Shown piece after piece: positions 61,201 to 64,000 of a stretch of 64,000 nucleotides of DNA. Source of the stretch: Zhengitettix transpicula (Eukaryota > Arthropoda > Insecta > Orthoptera > Tetrigidae); NCBI GenBank assembly GCA_037074705.1, contig CM073590.1, positions 180,435,246 to 180,499,245 of the forward strand. The letters run 5' to 3'. Position 1 is the stretch's first letter; every line of letters starts with the position of its first letter. The notes beneath the pieces are model-generated. The model saw only the letters and a program-made list of their open reading frames with translations, made no database searches and was not told the DNA's origin. A program made the translations under genes and the position numbers.

Positions 61201-62848
61201 CTTCACGACTACTCATATTTGTGGAGCTGTGTCCTTGATCACCCTAAAATAATTAAGTTAAAAATTCATAATTCTATACTCATAGTACATAAACTTTTTA
61301 ATGAACCAAAAGTGAAATGGTATAAATGTTGAGGCATAAAGGCAAGTGCCAGCTGTTGTTGGCATGACATAGGCCACAAAATTGCCTCAATGTTACAAAA
61401 CACATAAATAGACATAAAATTTTGTGGGAGCATTCAGTGAATGAGTTAGTTTAGCAGACCAGAGGCAAGAAGTGGAAGACAAGCCAGTGAAGTAAAATGA
61501 GTCATATGTAATCAGTGAGTTAAACAGATCAGAGAGTTAGCAACGGACTAGCCTGAGAGAGGTAAATCTTTGGTGTTTAGTGATATTCCTTCCAATTGGT
61601 GTTTGGTCATCGTGGTTGGTAGTTCTAAACGTTTAGAAGCCAAGTCACCAAACTGTTAGGTAAAGTGAAATATAAAGTATTGTACAAAATTGCAAAATTT
61701 TCACAATTTACTGTCAGATCTCATGGTCTCTTTTCTTACATAAATCTTTCCAGAGTTTTGTTTATTTGTGTCTCACAATATACCCTATATACCTAATAAA
61801 GTCCCATATTCTATGCTAGGCCATAAAAATTTATATTGTTCACATCAAATTGGTTGATTATTTCAAATGTATGTATTGTACCATCTTTTGGTGATTTCGT
61901 TGAAAATTCCATAACAAATGATAATTATGTATTAACCTTAAAAGTTGTTCCTTTAAGCCAAACCCTTCTCATAATCAATTGATATATATATATATATATA
62001 TATATAAATCATAATAGTTTCTAAATATTTAAAATTAGTGTTCTTTACAACTTTACACACAACAAGGCTGTGTGCAATAAAGTTTTAAAATACAACTTTA
62101 AAGACTTTGTCTAATAAGTAACCTAAATATGCTTACTAAACTCCATTTGTAAACTTCATAGGAAGCCAAATTCATATTAAGTAAATTAGTTTCTTATTTA
62201 TATGAACAATTCCCTTGCTGAAAGAATCTTACATTACAATTCTATAGTAATAAATTATAGATCAAATATTTGAACCAAAAAAGTATCTCTTTAATGTGAA
62301 AATTTAGTAAAAGTTTATGATAATGAGAAATCTGTAAATCGCATTACTCAAGTCCAGCATTTCATGTGTGGAAAAGAGACTAAGATGGTAGACCGAACCT
62401 TTTCCTGGTGTAGATAATGGATGAAATTCTCTCAGGATTCCAGCCGGTTTCAATGACTGTGAATGTCAACATCATTGCCAGAAGACAGTCCAGGAAACTT
62501 TGCATATTTTTGTTGAAATTACTCCACTGGCATCCCATGAGAATTTCATCCAAGACTAACACTAGTAAAAAAACAATTTATTGGTAATTTTCAATTTGTA
62601 ACTACACTTACCTTTTGAGTATTAATTGTATCATTCATGTATTTAGCAACAGACCCATCAAACAAGGAACAAAAATATTCTAAAACAGCATCTCTCGTAG
62701 CTGGCAATGTCTTGAGCAGAGAAAGGGCTCGTCTAGCAAGCTCAAGTGGATTTGTTTTAATAGAGCGTGTTGCACCCGCAAGAAATGCTCTCAATTCATT
62801 CAGCACATCATGTGAAGGAACAGCCTTTATTACACTTGTCCCAGCCAT
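40940..62848 (-). CDS. IntS5: Integrator complex subunit 5, complete 14-exon coding region
   Basis: Fourteen exons with consensus splice sites join in phase to 966 codons plus stop (human protein about 1019). INTS5 is a HEAT-like scaffold of the Integrator complex, which works in the nucleus with an RNA endonuclease module and PP2A on snRNA 3' ends and promoter-proximal transcripts; it packs with INTS8. Diagnostic stretches: LRAFLAG (exon 1), [17 protein letters not shown] (exons 2-3), [14 protein letters not shown] and [10 protein letters not shown] (exon 4), [14 protein letters not shown] (exon 5), [15 protein letters not shown] and [14 protein letters not shown] (exon 13). Exons (high to low): 62848-62612, 61243-61099, 60056-59880, 59802-59660, 59591-59499, 59426-59300, 57043-56819, 54286-53976, 53079-52931, 52595-52372, 44881-44661, 44354-44183, 41787-41336, 41164-40940. 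Long introns are loaded with repeats, but no exon is disrupted. A start at 62860 (MFAG) is the alternative. Confidence 0.93.
41336..41787 (-). CDS. IntS5: INTS5 exon 13
   Basis: Acceptor TTTAATAG/AAGTG, donor CATGAG/GTAAG, 452 nt. Largest exon, with the diagnostic [15 protein letters not shown] and [19 protein letters not shown] blocks and the [20 protein letters not shown] segment. Confidence 0.93.
42740..42970 (+). mobile_element. Penelope-like pseudo-LTR copy in INTS5 intron 12
   Basis: Contains TGCACAAAATGGTGTAACAC, CCTGAAGAAGGAGGCCGAGA, AAAATTTGAAGAACAACC, CACTTCACTTTCAGGTAAGC, the TGACAATGTCATATCC tail and a short (TA)n. The CTGAAGA box is kept and GAAA has become TAAA. Confidence 0.75.
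43715..43935 (+). mobile_element. Penelope-like pseudo-LTR copy in INTS5 intron 12
   Basis: Starts at a GGATGTGACATTGTC tail and runs through CAGCCGGCCAGTGCACAGAA, CCTGAAGAAGCGGGCTGAGA, CAAAAATTTGAAGAA and ATGGCGACACCGCAC. Stem I of the ribozyme fold is retained, but the GAAA box is changed to AAAA. Confidence 0.75.
44183..44354 (-). CDS. IntS5: INTS5 exon 12
   Basis: Acceptor ATTTTCAG/GGAAC, donor TTTCAG/GTATTG, 172 nt. Encodes [20 protein letters not shown] and [21 protein letters not shown] corresponds to the conserved FHAGVI of vertebrate INTS5. Confidence 0.87.
44661..44881 (-). CDS. IntS5: INTS5 exon 11
   Basis: Acceptor CTTGCAG/ATTCA, donor AAGCAG/GTAACA, 221 nt, after a 7.5-kb intron. 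Encodes [20 protein letters not shown] and [16 protein letters not shown]. Confidence 0.88.
45110..45235 (-). mobile_element. Penelope-like pseudo-LTR relic
   Basis: The reverse complement shows CAGACCTCCTACATGACAAA, GATTGGACCAACTATTGATT and TCGGTAAGTCA, matching the subfamily copy at 48880-49045. Confidence 0.5.
45400..45560 (+). mobile_element. Penelope-like pseudo-LTR relic
   Basis: Carries CTATCCTGATTAAAGGGTCT, CATGCCCTTGAATATTTT and CTGATGGACTAACTG, homologous to 38680-38765. The hammerhead-like core is mutated (GAAA to GAAT). Confidence 0.6.
45700..48536 (+). mobile_element. Helitron-like element expanded to about ten 270-bp tandem units
   Basis: The anchor motif (variants of GTATAATTTCAACCCCTTNN followed by GCATGGGAG) recurs near 45928, 46231, 46491, 46766, 47018, 47301, 47574, 47849, 48118 and 48360, giving a period of 242-303 bp. 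Each unit also has a GAGATTGGAGTCAAATC block and a GAGTTTAATTATGACA block. The array ends GGGCAACCAGCTAA followed by T at 48533-48537. Units differ by many substitutions. It fills much of INTS5 intron 10. No transposase gene is present. Confidence 0.6.
48565..48790 (-). mobile_element. tRNA-derived SINE (family S1), diverged copy
   Basis: The reverse complement gives ATGACTGTCTATATTCACCC, a tRNA-like head with GGTGGCTGAGATGGTTATGG, TGAATATTTTCAGTCTTTCC and AACATATGCTTTTC. The A-box region is recognisable and the B box is decayed. Confidence 0.7.
48880..49045 (+). mobile_element. Penelope-like pseudo-LTR relic
   Basis: ATGACAAAGGGGGCTCAGG, CTTGAAAATTTGAAC, CAGACTGGACCAACTATTG, TTTCAGGTAAGTCAGC. 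The stem II / GAAA part of a hammerhead-like core persists while the CTGANGA box is mutated. Confidence 0.6.
49050..49120. repeat. (AT)n microsatellite
   Basis: About 35 TA repeats. Confidence 0.95.
49121..49360. repeat. Perfect 60-bp inverted repeat
   Basis: 49121-49180 and 49301-49360 are exact reverse complements (60 of 60), separated by 120 bp. The left arm and spacer (49159-49300) are also an exact 142-bp reverse complement of 49569-49710, the body of the SINE to the right. Confidence 0.93.
49440..49710 (+). mobile_element. tRNA-derived SINE (family S1), best-preserved copy
   Basis: Head: ACTGTCTATATTTGCCTGG and a full tRNA-like domain (49478-49550). Body: AAATATTTTCAGTCTTTCC, GAACATATGCTTTTCTATG, CATATGAATTCAAATAAAGC, ending CACTATCCAAAGTTTGA and a (TA)n tail. 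Diverged copies lie at 38.96, 40.40 and 48.57 kb, and an exact partial copy in inverse orientation lies at 49159-49300. Confidence 0.8.
49478..49550 (+). tRNA. tRNA-like SINE head, anticodon-position ACT (probably not a host tRNA gene)
   Basis: A 73-nt cloverleaf can be drawn: acceptor GACCCGG/CTGGGTC (7 pairs with one G-T) plus A; A box TGGCCGAGATGG at 49485-49496 and B box GGTTCAAGTCC at 49529-49539, both matching Pol III consensus; anticodon arm TCTGT/GCAGA with loop GTACTAA (ACT); T arm GTGGG/CCCGC with loop TTCAAGT. Serine tRNAs normally carry GCT for this codon box and a long variable arm, which is absent here. Shared flanks with other copies show it is the SINE promoter. Confidence 0.55.
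49710..49764. repeat. (AT)n SINE tail microsatellite
   Basis: About 27 AT repeats directly after the S1 SINE body. Confidence 0.93.
49770..49985 (+). mobile_element. Penelope-like pseudo-LTR, best-preserved copy
   Basis: Runs from GTGACATTGTCAAAAATATT through CAGCCGGCCGGTGCACGG and the ribozyme core to CACTTCACTTTCAGGTAAGC and CTATCCTTTCCATACC, then (TA)n. Relatives are at 37.4, 42.7, 43.7 and 63.8 kb. No Penelope coding sequence adjoins it. Confidence 0.8.
49839..49935 (+). ncRNA. Hammerhead ribozyme candidate in Penelope-like pseudo-LTR
   Basis: Box 1 CTGAAGA (49866-49872) fits CUGANGA. After one extra A comes stem II, GGAGGC/GCCTCC (49874-49879 with 49885-49890, loop TGAGA), then box 2 GAAA (49891-49894). 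Stem III pairs 49895-49902 with 49909-49916 (A-U, U-G, U-A, one bulged U, then GAAG/CTTC; loop about AACAAC), leaving UUC as the cleavage triplet with cleavage expected after 49917. Stem I can form from GGTGT (49850-49854) with ACACC (49927-49931), extended by GTGC/GCAC. Penelope-like elements are known to carry hammerheads, which supports the call. The extra A after box 1 may lower activity. Confidence 0.6.
49983..50060. repeat. (TA)n-(TGTA)n compound microsatellite
   Basis: TA repeats change to TATG repeats and back. It lies directly after the pseudo-LTR. Confidence 0.93.
50061..52371. other. INTS5 intron 10, remaining part
   Basis: AT-rich intronic sequence with no recognised repeat or frame. 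Confidence 0.5.
52372..52595 (-). CDS. IntS5: INTS5 exon 10
   Basis: Acceptor TTTTCAG/ATGGG, donor GAAG/GTAAAT, 224 nt. Encodes [20 protein letters not shown] and [20 protein letters not shown]. Confidence 0.86.
52647..52820. mobile_element. Hairpin of two inverted Penelope-like pseudo-LTR ends (subfamily 2)
   Basis: 52647-52722 and 52746-52820 form a near-perfect inverted repeat with a 23-bp spacer, located in INTS5 intron 9. Each arm carries GATAATATAAATACCAC and GGATCC with GAAA, matching the 3' flank of the Penelope relic at 21.4 kb. The left arm read on the - strand has CTGAGGA (52727-52733) followed by GAAA, the two hammerhead box motifs. Confidence 0.8.
52931..53079 (-). CDS. IntS5: INTS5 exon 9
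   Basis: Acceptor AATTCAG/GATATG, donor CTCAA/GTAAAT, 149 nt, ends in phase 2. Encodes [20 protein letters not shown] and [12 protein letters not shown]. It contains no internal ATG-initiated frame of note, so it is easily missed. Confidence 0.82.
53976..54286 (-). CDS. IntS5: INTS5 exon 8
   Basis: Acceptor GCATTTCAG/AACTA, donor ATTTG/GTTAGT, 311 nt. Helical repeat sequence with [30 protein letters not shown] and a serine run near its end. Confidence 0.88.
54415..55487 (+). mobile_element. Helitron-like element, about four tandem units
   Basis: Anchor variants of GTGTATAATTTCAACC occur near 54630, 54818, 55030 and 55298. The end is GGAACCCAGCTAG followed by T at 55484-55488, equivalent to the end of the 45.7-48.5 kb array. 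Located in INTS5 intron 7. Confidence 0.55.
55488..56818. other. INTS5 intron 7, remaining part
   Basis: AT-rich. A CAGTAGCTCGCTACAG-type stretch near 55840 may be an old transposon fragment. No gene seen. Confidence 0.4.
56819..57043 (-). CDS. IntS5: INTS5 exon 7
   Basis: Acceptor ATTTTCAG/TGACA, donor CTTG/GTAACA, 225 nt. Encodes [36 protein letters not shown] and [10 protein letters not shown]. Confidence 0.88.
58003..58045. repeat. (ATACC)n pentanucleotide repeat
   Basis: About 8-9 tandem copies. It produces an artificial WYGMV peptide repeat on the - strand. Confidence 0.93.
58203..58239. repeat. (AT)n microsatellite
   Basis: About 18 AT repeats inside the piggyBac-like element. Confidence 0.9.
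59300..59426 (-). CDS. IntS5: INTS5 exon 6
   Basis: Acceptor CTTTCAG/TGGAG, donor ACAT/GTGAGT, 127 nt, ends in phase 1. Encodes [20 protein letters not shown] and [15 protein letters not shown]. Confidence 0.88.
59499..59591 (-). CDS. IntS5: INTS5 exon 5
   Basis: Acceptor GATGCAG/GCTCC, donor TTCAAA/GTAAGT, 93 nt. Encodes [20 protein letters not shown] and TALLELFK. Confidence 0.9.
59660..59802 (-). CDS. IntS5: INTS5 exon 4
   Basis: Acceptor TTTGTAG/ATACC, donor AAAG/GTTTGT, 143 nt, ends in phase 0. Carries the most strongly conserved INTS5 stretch, [20 protein letters not shown] and [13 protein letters not shown]. Confidence 0.92.
59880..60056 (-). CDS. IntS5: INTS5 exon 3
   Basis: Acceptor GGACAG/GAGAAA, donor TTGG/GTAAAT, 177 nt. 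Encodes [33 protein letters not shown] and the IEECIKALL end. Confidence 0.9.
60295..60482 (-). mobile_element. tRNA-derived SINE (family S2)
   Basis: On the - strand: GTGATTGCCTCACATCACAG, an intact B box (GGTTCGATTCC), CAATGGCATGGATGTTTGTG, CTCTCAGCAAAATCAG and the tail GGGACTGTAAATAAATCAAT. The head matches the S2 copy at 21130-21235. The 5' A-box end appears truncated. Located in INTS5 intron 2. Confidence 0.7.
61099..61243 (-). CDS. IntS5: INTS5 exon 2
   Basis: Acceptor ATTTTAG/GGTGAT, donor TTAG/GTAATT, 145 nt, ends in phase 1. Encodes a serine-rich start, then [20 protein letters not shown] and STWALELL. Confidence 0.88.
61979..62006. repeat. (AT)n microsatellite
   Basis: About 14 repeats in INTS5 intron 1. 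Confidence 0.9.
62612..62848 (-). CDS. IntS5: INTS5 exon 1 (coding)
   Basis: Starts [10 protein letters not shown]; the donor is AAAAG/GTAAG and it ends in phase 0. The conserved block is LRAFLAG through [27 protein letters not shown] just upstream of GAATGG suggests a splice acceptor and therefore an upstream 5' UTR exon. If it is unspliced, the in-frame ATG at 62860 would add four residues. Confidence 0.85.
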
Positions 62849-63189
62849 TCCTGCAAACATATATGATTAAATAATTTCATAATTCATTAAATATTTCCTT
62901 CAAAAATATCAATTATTACTTTATTGTAATTGATAACATGTCATTATATGTTATATATAAATAGAAAACACCTCTGAAAATTTGAACTATGTATCCTGTT
63001 TCATATGGCACAACCAATCTTCAACCTCAAGAATCCCCACCCTCCCCCCAAATCCATTGCATTCCACCATCAATAGTTTTACAGGGGAGGATGAGAGTAC
63101 GTTGCATAGGTTGGGTGGGTGTCTGACAGTAACCCTTGGGCAGGTGGGGAGAATTGTGGGGGAGGGGGGATGCTAGGCAGGCAGAGAAT

Positions 63190-63375
63190 GCAATTGGAAA
63201 TGCAATTTCTGTAGTCCTGGGAAGGAGGTCATGCTAAGGAGTGTTGTGGTCAGGACTAGGTGTGGGTATTTGGAAATTAGGGAAAGCACAGGTTATCTGT
63301 TTTTGAAGGAGGCCTCTAAGGTAATTTCTGTAACCCAATGCATTTATTAATAGATTAATATAATTTATATGGAAA
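63190..63375 (-). mobile_element. Penelope-like coding fragment
   Basis: The - strand frame reads INALGYRNYLRGLLQKQITCAF, then QIPTPSPDHNTP. This aligns with FINRNYPSNLLQKQITRALS and QIPTLDQNKK of the relic at 37.83 kb. Only this short part of the RT-nuclease linker is left. Confidence 0.6.
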
Positions 63376-63479
63376 GGAAAGATAGAAAGGTGCTGACTTA
63401 AGAAAAATGGAAGCATAGTGTTGGCACTCAGAAGAAAGTTCTTCATATTTTCAGTGGTGTTAGCTTTTACACATATATT

Positions 63480-63765
63480 TGGATATGAAAGAGAGACAGG
63501 GTGGCCAACCTACCTGAAATAAACAGTTGGTCCAGTCGAGCTGAGTATTCTAAAGCACTCAAATTTTCTAGGTCTGAACTATGAGCTAGCCACACATGAA
63601 TTGAAAGCCAGCAGGCACACAGATCAGACCTTACACCTAACAAAGGGGGCTCTGCCCTCGAAAATTTGAGAACTTTTAGATTCCTCAGCCCAACAGTATG
63701 ACCGATTGATATATGGTAAGTCAACTTCTCCAGCTCTCTCCTTCCTATCTAAATGTGTTTTATAT
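63480..63765. mobile_element. Inverted pair of Penelope-like pseudo-LTRs
   Basis: 63480-63600 on the - strand (TTTCAGGTAGGTTGGCC, GACTGGACCAACTGTTTATT) faces 63600-63765 on the + strand (CACCTAACAAAGGGGGCTCT, GCCCTCGAAAATTTGAGAAC, ATATGGTAAGTCAAC). The + copy keeps stem II (GGGGGC/GCCCTC, loop TCT) and the GAAA box at 63660-63663, but CTGANGA has become CTAACAA. Confidence 0.65.
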
Positions 63766-63824
63766 ATATATATATAATAATTTGTGTGGAAAGCAAACAG
63801 AGGTAGTTGGTGAGTTAATTGAAG

Positions 63825-63935
63825 CCTCCAAAAATTTGAAGAACCTCCTTCTGTCTCGAGTGGCAACACCTAGCTTCAATTTTAGGTAAGACACCAAATA
63901 TCTCCCCTTCCTTTCCATACAAATTATCATATATA
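63825..63935 (+). mobile_element. Truncated Penelope-like pseudo-LTR
   Basis: GCCTCCAAAAATTTGAAGAA, CAACACCTAGCTTCAATTTT, AGGTAAGACACC and CTTCCTTTCCATAC match the 49.8-kb copy from stem II onward. The CTGAAGA box is missing. Confidence 0.6.
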
Positions 63936-64000
63936 TATTCAGATACAGTTGTTCTACCCTGCAAGCCAAGTAAATATAGACATTCTTTGAAAGTAATATT

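Noticed and set aside
62380..62562. A 60-codon - strand frame that could have been INTS5 exon 2
   Set aside because: Its possible acceptors do not join exon 1 in phase, and the true next segment (61243-61099) matches INTS5 with clean splice sites.

Overview
This is eukaryotic nuclear DNA from an insect-like animal genome. It is AT-rich, has spliced genes with short and long introns, and is dense in decayed retroelements and DNA transposons. The proteins are insect-like. The repeat content (Penelope-like elements, tRNA-derived SINEs, Helitron-like arrays, hAT, MULE and piggyBac-type relics) suggests a large-genome hemimetabolous insect. The order cannot be fixed from sequence alone.

Layout. 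Positions 1-162 hold the last coding exon of an unrecognised + strand gene. From about 0.2 to 32 kb I find no further host gene. This part holds dispersed repeats, an internally deleted LINE, a Penelope relic with a GIY-YIG endonuclease, MULE-, hAT- and other transposon-like pseudogenes, an 843-bp T-free purine-rich minisatellite and a terminal-inverted-repeat MITE. At 32.4-33.3 kb (- strand) is a large exon encoding the N-terminus of an ATP10-type P4-ATPase flippase. At 34.1-35.4 kb (+ strand) is an intact, intronless Rab GDP-dissociation inhibitor. From 62.85 down to 40.94 kb (- strand) lies what reads as the whole coding region of Integrator complex subunit 5: 14 exons joined in consistent phase, 966 codons. 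Its introns hold a roughly 10-unit Helitron-like tandem array, SINEs, Penelope pseudo-LTRs and a piggyBac-like element with TTAA ends.

The three recognised genes are unrelated housekeeping functions: lipid flipping, Rab recycling, and snRNA/nascent RNA processing. ATP10 and GDI diverge from one shared intergenic region. The most interesting signal is a hammerhead-ribozyme core in a Penelope-like pseudo-LTR at 49.84-49.94 kb. It has both catalytic boxes, a perfect stem II, a stem III and a plausible stem I. Mutated relatives of it are scattered over 37-64 kb, and a second, divergent set lies at 21.4 and 52.7 kb.
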